A DNA stretch of 41,221 nucleotides from CAZLIC01 sp964559535 (lineage in GTDB: Bacteria; Pseudomonadota; Alphaproteobacteria; Rhodobacterales; Rhodobacteraceae): positions 1-41,221 of the forward strand of contig CAZLIC010000034.1 in assembly GCA_964559535.1 (NCBI GenBank), given 5' to 3'. The notes beneath the pieces are model-generated. The model worked only from the letters and a program-made list of their open reading frames with translations. It made no database searches and was not told the origin of the DNA. Positions 7,428 to 16,008 of the stretch are shown here, in pieces. The translations under genes were made by a program, and so were the position numbers. How positions within the stretch are numbered: the first letter of the stretch is position 1; each line of letters starts with the position of its first letter.

Positions 7428-9853
7428 CCTTGCCCGCACATGCACAAGTCGTCGTCATCGGCGGCGGCATCATCGGCTGCTCTACCGCCTATCATCTGGC
7501 GCGCGACCACAAGGCCGATGTGGTGCTGCTGGAGCAGGGCAAGGTCACCAGCGGCTCCACCTGGCATGCCGCCGGTCTGGTGGGGCAGTTGCGCTCGTCG
7601 GCCTCGATCACCAAGGTGCTGAAATACTCGGTCGATCTCTACAAGGGGCTCGCCGCCGATACCGGCCTGGATACCGGCTGGAAGATGACCGGCTGCCTGC
7701 GTCTGGCCACCACCCCCGACCGCTGGACCGAATTCCGCCGCCTTGCCACCACCGCCCGCAGCTTCGGCATGGAGATGGAGCTGGTCGGTCCGGACGAGGT
7801 GAAACGCATGTGGCCGCTGATGGACACGTCCGACCTGATCGGGGCGTCGTGGCTGCCCACCGACGGGCAGGCCAGCCCGTCCGACATCACCCAAAGCCTT
7901 GCCAAGGGCGCCCGCATGCACGGCGCCCGCATCCACGAAGGCGTGCGCGTCACCGGGTTCCGCATGGACGGCCGCCGCATCACCCATGTGCAGACGACCC
8001 AAGGTGACATCGCCTGCGACAAGGTGGTGAACTGCGGCGGCATGTGGGCGCGGCAGGTGGGGGCCATGGCAGGGGTTGCCGTGCCGCTGCACCCGGTCAA
8101 GCACCAGTACATCATCACCGAACGCATCGAGGGCCTGTCAGCGGACGCCCCCACCCTGCGCGACCCCGACCGGCGGACGTACTTCAAGGAAGAGGTCGGC
8201 GGGCTGGTCATGGGCGGGTACGAGCCCGACCCGCAGGGCTGGACCACCGGCAACATTCCCGATCCCTGGGAATTCGCACTGTTCGGCGACGACTGGGACC
8301 ATTTCGCACAGCACATGGAACAGGCCGTCGCCCGCATTCCCGCGCTGGAAACCGCAGGCGTGAAGCAGATGATCAACGGCGCGGAGTCCTTCACGCCCGA
8401 TGGCAACTTCATCCTTGGCCCGGCACCGGAATGCGCCAACATGTATGTTGGCGCGGGCTTCAACGCCTTTGGCATCGCCTCGGGTGGGGGGGCGGGCTGG
8501 GTGCTGGCCGAATGGGTGATGCGGGGCGAGGCGCCCTTGGACCTGTGGGCCGTGGACATCCGCCGCTTTTCCGGCCTGCACCGCGACCGTGACTGGGTGG
8601 CCGAACGCACGCTTGAGGCTTACGGCAAGCATTACACCGTCGCCTTCCCGCACGAGGAATACGCCTCGGGCCGCCCGCGCATCACCTCGCCCCTGTACCA
8701 GCGCCTGCAGGCTCAGTGCGCCGTGTTCGGGTCGAAACTGGGGTGGGAACGCCCCAACTGGTTTGCGCCGCAGGGGATGGCGGCGCAGGACGTCTATTCC
8801 ATGGGCCGGCAGAACTGGTTCGCCCCCGTGGGCCTGGAACACGCCCATGTGCGCGCCCATGCCGGGCTGTTCGACCAGTCGTCCTTTGCCAAGTACGAAC
8901 TGTCGGGGCCAAAGGCAGCCGAGGCGCTGGAATGGATCTGCGCCAACCGCGTGGCACGCGAACCGGGGCGGCTGACCTACACCCAGCTTCTGAACACCCG
9001 TGGCGGGATCGAGGCCGACCTGACGGTGGCCCGCCTGGCCGATAACCTGTTCTACATCGTCACCGGCACCGGCTTCCGGACCCACGACTTCGGCTGGATC
9101 GCCGACCACCTGCCTGCCGATGGCGTGACCTTCACCGATGTGACCGAAGCCTGGGGCACCCTGTCGCTGATGGGGCCGCAGGCGCGTGACATCTTGCAGG
9201 CGGTCACCGATTCTGATGTGTCGAACGCGGCGTTTCCCTTTGGCGGGGTTCGGGAAATTCCCATCGCCGGAACCCCGGTGCGCGCCCTGCGGGTGACCTA
9301 TGTGGGTGAACTGGGGTGGGAGTTGCATGTGCCGCTGCCCCGGCTGGGCGAGGTCTATGACGCGCTGATGGCCGCCGACCCCCAGCTGCGCCCCACAGGA
9401 TACCGCGCACTGGAATCTCTGCGGCTGGAAAAGTTCTACCGCGCCTGGGCCGCCGACATCACCCCCAACGATACGCCCTTCGAGGCCGGACTTGGCTGGG
9501 CGGTCAAGCTGAAGACGAACACGCCGTTTTTGGGCCGCGCGGCATTGCAGGCGGTGGCAGGAAAGCCGCCGGCCCGGCGGCTGTGCGGGCTGACGGTGCC
9601 GCCCGACACGGTGCTGGTGGGGCGCGAAACGATCCTGCGTGACGGGGTGCCGGTGGGCTACCTTACATCGGGCGGCTATGGCTACACGGTGGGCGCGGGT
9701 ATCGGCATGGGCTATGTCCGCAACTCCGAAGGCGTGACCGACGGCTGGCTGGCCGAAGGTCGCTATGCGCTGGTGGTGGCAGGCGACACCGTGCCCGCAA
9801 CGCTGGCCATGCGCCCGCTGGTTGACCCCGAAGGAGCGCGCATCCGGGCCTGA
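7424..9853 (+). CDS. FAD-dependent dimethylglycine/sarcosine dehydrogenase-like enzyme with GcvT domain
   Basis: A protein of 809 residues with the two-part layout of dimethylglycine and sarcosine dehydrogenases. Residues 9-25 (VVVIGGGIIGCSTAYHL) are the FAD dinucleotide-binding site. The GSTWHAAG motif carries His48 at the position where FAD is covalently bound in dimethylglycine dehydrogenase. Residues from about 420 on form the aminomethyltransferase (GcvT-like) folate domain, with YVGELGWELHVP and TGYRALESLRLEK. Enzymes of this type oxidatively remove an N-methyl group and pass the one-carbon unit to tetrahydrofolate. It ends the transporter operon and converges on hflX with a 3-base gap. 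The exact substrate (dimethylglycine, sarcosine or another N-methyl amine) is open. Confidence 0.88.
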   Translation: MTLPAHAQVVVIGGGIIGCSTAYHLARDHKADVVLLEQGKVTSGSTWHAAGLVGQLRSSASITKVLKYSVDLYKGLAADTGLDTGWKMTGCLRLATTPDRWTEFRRLATTARSFGMEMELVGPDEVKRMWPLMDTSDLIGASWLPTDGQASPSDITQSLAKGARMHGARIHEGVRVTGFRMDGRRITHVQTTQGDIACDKVVNCGGMWARQVGAMAGVAVPLHPVKHQYIITERIEGLSADAPTLRDPDRRTYFKEEVGGLVMGGYEPDPQGWTTGNIPDPWEFALFGDDWDHFAQHMEQAVARIPALETAGVKQMINGAESFTPDGNFILGPAPECANMYVGAGFNAFGIASGGGAGWVLAEWVMRGEAPLDLWAVDIRRFSGLHRDRDWVAERTLEAYGKHYTVAFPHEEYASGRPRITSPLYQRLQAQCAVFGSKLGWERPNWFAPQGMAAQDVYSMGRQNWFAPVGLEHAHVRAHAGLFDQSSFAKYELSGPKAAEALEWICANRVAREPGRLTYTQLLNTRGGIEADLTVARLADNLFYIVTGTGFRTHDFGWIADHLPADGVTFTDVTEAWGTLSLMGPQARDILQAVTDSDVSNAAFPFGGVREIPIAGTPVRALRVTYVGELGWELHVPLPRLGEVYDALMAADPQLRPTGYRALESLRLEKFYRAWAADITPNDTPFEAGLGWAVKLKTNTPFLGRAALQAVAGKPPARRLCGLTVPPDTVLVGRETILRDGVPVGYLTSGGYGYTVGAGIGMGYVRNSEGVTDGWLAEGRYALVVAGDTVPATLAMRPLVDPEGARIRA

Positions 9854-9856
9854 CGG

Positions 9857-11116
9857 CTACAGCCCGGCGAACTGCCCCGCCTGCCGGTCGGTCCATCGCA
9901 CCCGGATGGTCCAGCCGGCATCGTCCTCGACCTCGTCCTGCACCACGCCCGCCGAATGCAGCCAGGCCCGTCGCTTGCCATCGGAAAACGCCAGCACGAA
10001 GTGCGCGTCGTGCTGCGGCTCGTCAAACGCCTGCGACACGGCCGCCAGCAGCGCCTCGACCCCCTCGCCCGTCAGCGCACTGATCGGAAACACACGGCCG
10101 CCGCCCGCCTGGGCCACCAGCGCCGCCCGCTCTGCCCCCTGCACCAGATCCAGCTTGTTCCAGACCTCCAGCATGGGCACCGCCCGGTCCACCCCCAGCG
10201 ACACCAGAATGTCGGCCACATCGGCCGCCTGTTCGGCCGTCTCGGGGTGGCTGATGTCGCGCACATGCAAGATCAGGTCCGCTTCCAGCACCTCTTCCAA
10301 CGTGGCGCGGAAGGCGGCCACCAGTTGTGTCGGCAGGTCGCTGATGAACCCCACGGTGTCCGACAGGATCACCTTGCGCCCCGCCCCGCCATCGGCGCGC
10401 GGCAGTTCCACCCCCCGCATCGTCGGGTCCAACGTGGCAAACAGCATGTCCTTGGCCAGCACCTCGGCCCCGGTCATGCGGTTGAACAGCGTGGATTTTC
10501 CGGCGTTGGTGTAGCCAACCAGCGCCACAATCGGGAACGGCACCTTGCGCCGGGCCGCGCGGTGCAGCTCGCGCGTCTTCACCACCCGGTCCAGCTGCCG
10601 CTTCAGCTTGACAACCTCGTCGTCAATCGCCCGCCGGTCGCTTTCGATCTGCGTCTCGCCCGGGCCACCGACAAAGCCGAAACCGCCCCGCTGGCGTTCC
10701 AGGTGCGTCCAGGCCCGCACCAGCCGCGACCGCTGATACGACAGCGCCGCCAGTTCCACCTGCAGCACACCCTCGCGGGTGCGCGCACGGTCGGCGAAGA
10801 TTTCCAGGATCAGCCCCGTCCGGTCCAGAAGCTTGCAGCCCCACTCCTTTTCCAGGTTGCGCTGTTGCACCGGGCTGACCGGACCATCCACCAGCACCAG
10901 CCCCACCTTCAGCGTGGCAAAGCGGTCCTTCAATTCCTCGATCTTGCCGGTGCCAAACAGCAGGCCCGCATTTACCCGGCCCACCCGCACCACCTCGGCC
11001 CCCGCCACCGTCAGCCCCGGCAACGCCGCGGCCAGCGACACCGCCTCGGCCAGCCCGTGCTCGGGCAGGCGGCGGCGGCGCGCCGTCTTCAGGTCGGGAT
11101 GCAGGACATAGGCCAC
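9857..11116 (-). CDS. hflX: GTPase HflX
   Basis: Ribosome-associated GTPase of 419 residues, a member of the Obg-HflX group that splits stalled or heat-damaged ribosomes. The HflX N-terminal domain (GTGKIEELK, LVLVDGPVSPVQQRNLEKEW) is followed by a glycine-rich linker (GGFGFVGGPGETQIE) and a G domain with G1 GYTNAGKST, G3 DTVGF and G4 NKLD. The chosen GTG start at 11116 gives AYVLHPD, but the open frame continues upstream to a CTG overlapping the hfq stop (11197), with no ATG, GTG or TTG in between, so the real N-terminus is uncertain. It lies directly downstream of hfq, the usual bacterial pairing. Its 3' end nearly touches the convergent dehydrogenase gene. Confidence 0.92.
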   Translation of the reverse strand: MAYVLHPDLKTARRRRLPEHGLAEAVSLAAALPGLTVAGAEVVRVGRVNAGLLFGTGKIEELKDRFATLKVGLVLVDGPVSPVQQRNLEKEWGCKLLDRTGLILEIFADRARTREGVLQVELAALSYQRSRLVRAWTHLERQRGGFGFVGGPGETQIESDRRAIDDEVVKLKRQLDRVVKTRELHRAARRKVPFPIVALVGYTNAGKSTLFNRMTGAEVLAKDMLFATLDPTMRGVELPRADGGAGRKVILSDTVGFISDLPTQLVAAFRATLEEVLEADLILHVRDISHPETAEQAADVADILVSLGVDRAVPMLEVWNKLDLVQGAERAALVAQAGGGRVFPISALTGEGVEALLAAVSQAFDEPQHDAHFVLAFSDGKRRAWLHSAGVVQDEVEDDAGWTIRVRWTDRQAGQFAGL

Positions 11117-11193
11117 GGTTTCGGGCGCACCCGTCAGGTGCCCCGCCTCATGCAGCGCGGGACGCCCGTCCTCCGCGTCGTCATCTTCCTCGG

Positions 11194-11427
11194 TCAGTCT
11201 TCACCTTCGTACAGGTTGATCGGCCCGCTGGGCATGATGGTGGAAATCGCATGCTTGTACACAAGCTGGGACTGCCCATCGCGGCGCAACAGCACGCAGA
11301 AGTTGTCAAACCACGTGATCACGCCCTGCAGCTTGACCCCGTTTATCAGAAAAATCGTCACAGGCACCTTCGCCTTGCGGACGTGGTTCAGAAACGCGTC
11401 CTGCAAATTCTGCTTGTCGCCAGCCAT
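11194..11427 (-). CDS. hfq: RNA chaperone Hfq
   Basis: A protein of 77 residues, the usual size for alphaproteobacterial Hfq, which lacks the long C-terminal tail of the enterobacterial protein. The Sm1 region has VRKAKVPVTIFLINGVKLQG and the Sm2 region has the YKHAIST motif that shapes the U-binding pore. It binds small RNAs and their targets, and in Rhodobacter it is needed for sRNA control of photosynthesis genes. It lies between trkH upstream and hflX downstream. The 121-base gap from trkH carries a terminator-like hairpin and a TTGTC-C-GACAA inverted repeat at 11516-11526, so it probably has its own promoter. An A-rich leader (GGAAGAAAAAAAGG) precedes the ATG. Confidence 0.96.
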   Translation of the reverse strand: MAGDKQNLQDAFLNHVRKAKVPVTIFLINGVKLQGVITWFDNFCVLLRRDGQSQLVYKHAISTIMPSGPINLYEGED

Positions 11428-11534
11428 TTTTTGCTTTGCCTTTTTTTCTTCCTGTCCCGGTCGGCGCGCAGGTCTGGGCTTTGCAGGCCGCGCGCGCTGT
11501 CACTATGAATCGGCTTTGTCCGACAATCCAGTGC

Positions 11535-11556
11535 AAAAAGGTCAGTTGCTACTGAC
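11535..11556 (-). terminator. Possible intrinsic terminator overlapping the trkH stop codon
   Basis: On the minus strand GTCAGT-AGCA-ACTGAC forms a 6-bp stem with a 4-base loop, followed by C and TTTTT. The trkH stop codon lies inside the hairpin. The stem is short for this GC-rich genome, so termination may be partial. It separates trkAH from hfq-hflX. Confidence 0.5.
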
Positions 11557-13066
11557 GCCAGACAGATGGCGCCAACAGGGCCAGAACCGCCAGAACTTCC
11601 AGTCTTCCCAGCACCATCAGGCCGGCCAGCACCACTTTCACCCCTGTCGGCAGTTCGGCATAGATGATCGGCACCTCTCCGGCATGCGCGGCAAGCGGCC
11701 CCGTCGTCGACAGCGCGGCCACGGCCAGCACAAGCCCGTCGTAAAACGTGGTGCCGGCAAGCGACAGCAGCGCAATGGCCAGCGCCAGCGACAGCGCGTA
11801 CAGCATGAAGAAAATCCAGGCTGCATAGGCCCCTTCGCTGCGCAGCCGCCGCTCGGCCGCGCCGCCCCCGACAATGCCGTGCGGATGCACGATCCGGTTC
11901 AGTTCGGCCTCGCCCTGCCGCACCAGCGCATAGACACGCAGAAGCTTCAGCCCGCCCGTTGTCGTGGCGATGCCGCCCCCCACCATGGCCAGCCCCACCA
12001 GCACCAGACCGGGCGTCGACAGGCCCGACCACGACCGCGATGCCTCCCAGGCGCTGCTTTCGAAACCGGTGGTCGACAGGAACGACAGCGTGGTGAACAC
12101 TGCCCCCCACAAGGCACTCAGCGCCGCGCTGATGTCCTGCACGTCGTCCGAAACGGCCGCACCCACCCAGTGCCGCAGGAACAGAAGCCCCGGCACCACC
12201 ACCAGAAAGAATGCCGCAAGCCGCAATTCCGGGTCGTCCTGCACGCGGACCTGCCGGTCGACCAGCGCCGTGCCGGGAAAGCTGCGCCGCGTCATGCCCA
12301 GAAGCAGGAACGCAAACACCGCAAGCTCGGCCGCAAACCCGCCACCCGCCGCATGCAGACCCTCGCCCGCCACGACCGATGACGAGGAAAGCACCGACAT
12401 GGCCATGCACAGCGCGGCCAGCCGCTCGATTCCCGAAAGCACCAGCAGCACCCACAGCGCCAGTGTATAGGCCACGTAGACCGGGAACACCGTCAGCGCG
12501 AGCCGCACCAGCCGCTCGCCCGGGTCGGCCACGCGGGTCACCTGGCCCACGCCCTGCGCGCCCCGCCCCGGCACACGGCCCGAGATCACTTCCACGCCGC
12601 CCAGGTCCAGTGGTGCCAGCAAGGCCGCCGCCCCCACAAGGATCAGCAGCCCCCCCATCCAGCCCACCATCGCCCGCCACAGGTGCAGCGTGTCGGGCAA
12701 CCGCCCCGGCCCGTCATAGAGCGTCGCCCCCGTCGTGGTAAAACACGACAGCATCTCCCACCACGCGTTGAAGAAAGTGGTGTCGGGCACCGCCTGTTGG
12801 AACGGGACGGCAAACAGGATCGGCAACGCCACATAGGCCCCGGCCAGCGACGCCAGCTGTGACCGCGCCAGGTTGCGCGGCCGTGAGGTTGCCGCGGCGA
12901 TGCAGGTCATGGCCACGACGGCGCCCAGGAAGCCCGCGGAAAACAGGAAGGTCCGCGCCAGACGCTCGTTCCCCTGTACCACGGCATGCAGCGCAGGGAT
13001 CAGCATTGCGGCGCAGCCAATGACCAGCAGGATCAGGATCAGCGGGATCTGGCCGGACGCACGCAT
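11549..13066 (-). CDS. trkH: Trk-type potassium uptake protein, membrane subunit TrkH
   Basis: An integral inner-membrane protein of 505 residues of the TrkH/KtrB superfamily that forms the K+ pathway. It has four pore-loop segments in a mostly hydrophobic chain. The selectivity-filter-like parts are seen in SCFTTTGATL, FTTLSFLSTTGFES, and VGGGIATTTGGLK (the glycine-rich intramembrane loop that gates the pore is near here), and LAVAALSTTGPL. The open frame extends to 13150, but the ATG at 13066 lies 4 bases after the trkA stop and gives the normal hydrophobic start, so it was preferred. It is co-transcribed with trkA, its nucleotide-binding regulator. The conserved alphaproteobacterial order ntrX-trkA-trkH-hfq-hflX supports the assignment. 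Confidence 0.92.
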   Translation of the reverse strand: MRASGQIPLILILLVIGCAAMLIPALHAVVQGNERLARTFLFSAGFLGAVVAMTCIAAATSRPRNLARSQLASLAGAYVALPILFAVPFQQAVPDTTFFNAWWEMLSCFTTTGATLYDGPGRLPDTLHLWRAMVGWMGGLLILVGAAALLAPLDLGGVEVISGRVPGRGAQGVGQVTRVADPGERLVRLALTVFPVYVAYTLALWVLLVLSGIERLAALCMAMSVLSSSSVVAGEGLHAAGGGFAAELAVFAFLLLGMTRRSFPGTALVDRQVRVQDDPELRLAAFFLVVVPGLLFLRHWVGAAVSDDVQDISAALSALWGAVFTTLSFLSTTGFESSAWEASRSWSGLSTPGLVLVGLAMVGGGIATTTGGLKLLRVYALVRQGEAELNRIVHPHGIVGGGAAERRLRSEGAYAAWIFFMLYALSLALAIALLSLAGTTFYDGLVLAVAALSTTGPLAAHAGEVPIIYAELPTGVKVVLAGLMVLGRLEVLAVLALLAPSVWRQ

Positions 13067-13070
13067 CGTG

Positions 13071-14447
13071 TCAGAAGAAATCGATCGAGACCTGAAGCAG
13101 GCGCTCGACCTCGGGCACGTCCTTGGCCATCGCGAACAGCGCGATGACATCGTTCTCGGCGATGCGCAGGTCGCCGGTCGGTTTCAGCACCTTGTCGCCC
13201 TTCATCACCGCACCCACCAGCACGCCTTCGGGAAACTCGATGTCGCGCACCAGACGGCCCGCCAAAGGCGAGGTGGACAGCACCTGCGCCTCGATCATCT
13301 CGGCCTCGGCATCGCCCAGCGAATAGATCGCCCGCACCTTGCCGTGCCGGATGTGCCGCAGGATCGATGACACGGTGGTTGCCCGCGGGTTGATGTAGGC
13401 GTCAATGTCCAATGCCCCCATCAGCGGTACCAGCGTGGGGTCGTTCACCAGCGCAATCGACATGCGGCAGCCCGCCTGCTTGCCGCGCACGGCAACCAGC
13501 AGGTTGGTCTTGTCATCATCCGTCACCGCCAGCACCGCGTCGGCCCGGTCGATCCCGGCTTCGGTCAGCAACTCGATGTCCAGCCCGTCGCCGTGCAGCA
13601 CGATGGTCCGCTCCAGCCCGTCGGCCGCACGTTCGGCCTGCGCCCGGTCACGGTCAATCAGCTTGGCCCGCACCCGCTCCGACCGGGCCTCCAGCGCGCG
13701 CGCCACCGCCAGCCCCACGTTGCCCGCCCCGACAATGACAATGCGTTCCTGCTTGCGCGTGGACTTGCCGAAGATCTCCAGCGTGCGCGTCACGTCCTCG
13801 GTGTGGCTGAACACATAGATGCTGTCGCCCGCGTACAGCTGATCGCCCGGCTCCGGCGCAAACAGCCGCCCCTCGCGCCGCACCCCCACCACGATGGCCC
13901 GCAGCGTGCTGAACAGTTCCGACAGCTGCCGCAGCGGCGTGTTCACCACCGGGCAATCGTCATCCAGCACCAGACCCAGAAGCTGCGCGCGGCCACCCAT
14001 GAAACTTTCGGTGTCGAACGTCGCAGGCGCCGCCAGCCGCTGCAGCGCGGCCTCGGCCACTTCCTGCTCGGGCGAGATGATCACGTCGATGGGCAGGTGC
14101 GTGTCGGCGAACAGGTCGGAATAGGCCGGCGCCAGATAGGCCCCGGCGCGCAGGCGGGCGATCTTGCGGGTGATCCCGAAGATCGCATGCGCCACCTGGC
14201 AGGTGACCATGTTCACCTCGTCCGACTGGGTGGCGGCAATGATCATGTCGGCATCCCGCGCGCCCGCGCGCTCCAGCACGTCAGGGTAGCTCGCAAACCC
14301 CGCAATCCCCTGCACGTCCAGCGTTTCCGCCGCGCGGCGCACCAGATCGGGGTTGCTGTCAACGACGGTCACGTCGTTCTTCTCGCCCGACAGGTGGCGG
14401 GCAATCTGCCACCCCACCTGCCCCGCGCCGCAGATGATGACCTTCAT
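13071..14447 (-). CDS. trkA: Trk system potassium uptake protein TrkA
   Basis: A cytoplasmic regulator of 458 residues that binds NAD(H)/ATP and controls TrkH. It has two RCK halves. The first begins MKVIICGAGQVGWQIARHL with a GxGxxG dinucleotide loop and ends strand two with VTVVD. The second begins RIVIVGAGNVGLAVARAL and has KLIDRD. Each half is followed by a TrkA_C domain, the last with KGDKVLKPTGDLRIAENDVIALF. The length is the family norm. It sits 4 bases upstream of trkH. The 133 bases between ntrX and trkA carry two hairpins, so trkA may be expressed separately from the ntr genes or at a changed level. Confidence 0.95.
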   Translation of the reverse strand: MKVIICGAGQVGWQIARHLSGEKNDVTVVDSNPDLVRRAAETLDVQGIAGFASYPDVLERAGARDADMIIAATQSDEVNMVTCQVAHAIFGITRKIARLRAGAYLAPAYSDLFADTHLPIDVIISPEQEVAEAALQRLAAPATFDTESFMGGRAQLLGLVLDDDCPVVNTPLRQLSELFSTLRAIVVGVRREGRLFAPEPGDQLYAGDSIYVFSHTEDVTRTLEIFGKSTRKQERIVIVGAGNVGLAVARALEARSERVRAKLIDRDRAQAERAADGLERTIVLHGDGLDIELLTEAGIDRADAVLAVTDDDKTNLLVAVRGKQAGCRMSIALVNDPTLVPLMGALDIDAYINPRATTVSSILRHIRHGKVRAIYSLGDAEAEMIEAQVLSTSPLAGRLVRDIEFPEGVLVGAVMKGDKVLKPTGDLRIAENDVIALFAMAKDVPEVERLLQVSIDFF

Positions 14448-14470
14448 CCCAATGGCTCCGTCAGGGCTGC

Positions 14471-14536
14471 CGGTTCTGCATCGCAGAACCGCGGGGTGCG
14501 GTCAACGTCAGGCACGTCCGACCCCTGCGACAGGGG
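14471..14536 (-). promoter_or_regulatory. Two hairpins between ntrX and trkA
   Basis: 14471-14491 is CGGTTCTGC-ATC-GCAGAACCG, a perfect 9-bp stem. 14522-14536 is CCCCTG-CGA-CAGGGG, a perfect 6-bp stem. Neither is followed by a T-tract on the minus strand. They may attenuate or protect the message between the ntr and trk genes. The stems are certain, the role is inferred. Confidence 0.5.
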
Positions 14537-14580
14537 CACAAAGACACAAGAACACCGGGCTTCCGCGTGGGTCGGCACGC

Positions 14581-15999
14581 TCAGTCCTCGCCGTTGTCGT
14601 CCTCCTCCTCGGCGTCGTCCTCGCCGCCCTTGCGGCCCTTGCCCGCGTTCACCACGCCCAGCGATTTCAGCTTGCGGTGCAATGCACTGCGTTCCATGCC
14701 GACAAAACTCGCCGTGCGGCTGATGTTGCCGCCGAAGCGGTTGATCTGCGTCAGCAGGTATTCCTTCTCGAACAGCTCGCGCGCCTCGCGCAGCGGCAAC
14801 GTTGCCAGCGCGCCGCCCAGGATCAGCCGCCCCTCCTCGCTCGCGCCGCCCTCGCGCCCCGGAATCTCGCGCGCCTCGATCGGGCCCGTGCCGTCGCCCA
14901 GGATCAGCACCCGCTCGATCACGTTGCGCAACTGCCGAACGTTACCCGGCCACTGCATCGTCTGCAGCATCGCCTCGGCCTCGGGCGTCAGCTTGCGCTG
15001 CGGCAACCCTTGCGTGCGGTGGAAGTGGTCGATGAAATGGCGCGTCAGATCGGGGATGTCCTCGCGCCGTTCCTCCAGTGACGGCACCGGAATCGGCACC
15101 ACGTTCAGCCGGTCGTACAGCTCTTGCCGGAAACGGCCCGCCTGGATTTCGCCGCGCAGGTCGCGCGTGGTGGACGACACCACGCGCAGGTCGACGCGCA
15201 CCTTGTCGGTGCCGCCCGCCCGCGCGAACTGCTGTTCCACCAGCACCCGCAGGATCTTCGACTGCGTGCCCAAGGGCATGTCGGCCACCTCGTCGAAGTA
15301 GATCACCCCGCCATGCGCTTGTTCCAGCAGGCCCTTCTCCACACCGCGCTCAGTCGTCTCGCGGCCGAACAGCACCTCTTCCATGTGCTCGGGTTCAATG
15401 GTGGCCGCCGTCACCGCCACGAACGGCCCGTGCGCGCGGTTGGAATGCGTGTGGATATACCGCGCCGCCATTTCCTTGCCGCAGCCCGGCTGGCCCGACA
15501 GCATCACCCGGCCGTTCGACTTGGTCACCTTGTCCAGCTGGTTCTTCAGCCCGCGGAAGGCGGGCGAATTGCCCAGCATCTCGGCCGAACTCACCTCGCG
15601 GCGGCGCAGTTCCACGTTCTCGCGGCGCAGGCGGCTGGTTTCCATCGCGCGCGCCACCACCACCGTCAGCTGGTCGATGTTGAAGGGCTTTTCGATGAAG
15701 TCGTAGGCACCCTGCTTGATCGCCGCCACCGCGATCTCGATGTTGCCGTGGCCCGAGATGATGATAATCGGCACATCCGGGTTGTCGCGCTTGACCTGCT
15801 TCAGGATGTCGATGCCGTCCATCCGGCTGTCCTTCAGCCAGATGTCAAGGATCATCAACGCCGGCGGCTCGGCGTTGATCTCGGCCATGCACTCGTCCGA
15901 GGTGCCCGCCAGCCGCACCTGATAGCCCTCGTCCCGCAAGATATCGCCGATCAGCTCACGGATGTCGCGTTCGTCGTCAACAATCAGAATGCCCGCCAT
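14581..15999 (-). CDS. ntrX: Nitrogen/redox response regulator NtrX
   Basis: Response regulator of 472 residues, partner of the membrane kinase NtrY encoded just upstream. It has a receiver domain with the acidic pocket DDE at 8-10 and phospho-acceptor Asp52 in LMILDIWL, an AAA+ domain with Walker A GQPGCGKE and Walker B-like GGVIYFDEVADM, and a C-terminal Fis-type helix-turn-helix (NISRTASFVGMERSALHRKL). The AAA+ domain lacks the GAFTGA loop. After VLFGRE the chain goes straight to TTERGVEKGLLEQAHGG, so it should not remodel sigma54 holoenzyme. NtrX proteins of this kind are known in alphaproteobacteria. The acidic tail (EDDAEEEDDNGED) is of low complexity. Confidence 0.93.
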   Translation of the reverse strand: MAGILIVDDERDIRELIGDILRDEGYQVRLAGTSDECMAEINAEPPALMILDIWLKDSRMDGIDILKQVKRDNPDVPIIIISGHGNIEIAVAAIKQGAYDFIEKPFNIDQLTVVVARAMETSRLRRENVELRRREVSSAEMLGNSPAFRGLKNQLDKVTKSNGRVMLSGQPGCGKEMAARYIHTHSNRAHGPFVAVTAATIEPEHMEEVLFGRETTERGVEKGLLEQAHGGVIYFDEVADMPLGTQSKILRVLVEQQFARAGGTDKVRVDLRVVSSTTRDLRGEIQAGRFRQELYDRLNVVPIPVPSLEERREDIPDLTRHFIDHFHRTQGLPQRKLTPEAEAMLQTMQWPGNVRQLRNVIERVLILGDGTGPIEAREIPGREGGASEEGRLILGGALATLPLREARELFEKEYLLTQINRFGGNISRTASFVGMERSALHRKLKSLGVVNAGKGRKGGEDDAEEEDDNGED

Positions 16000-16008
16000 G
16001 TATGCCCC

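Noticed and set aside
13067..13150. Upstream extension of TrkH to 13150
   Set aside because: The added 28 residues are Ser/Arg/Cys-rich, overlap the trkA coding end and do not resemble TrkH; ATG 13066 follows the trkA stop closely.
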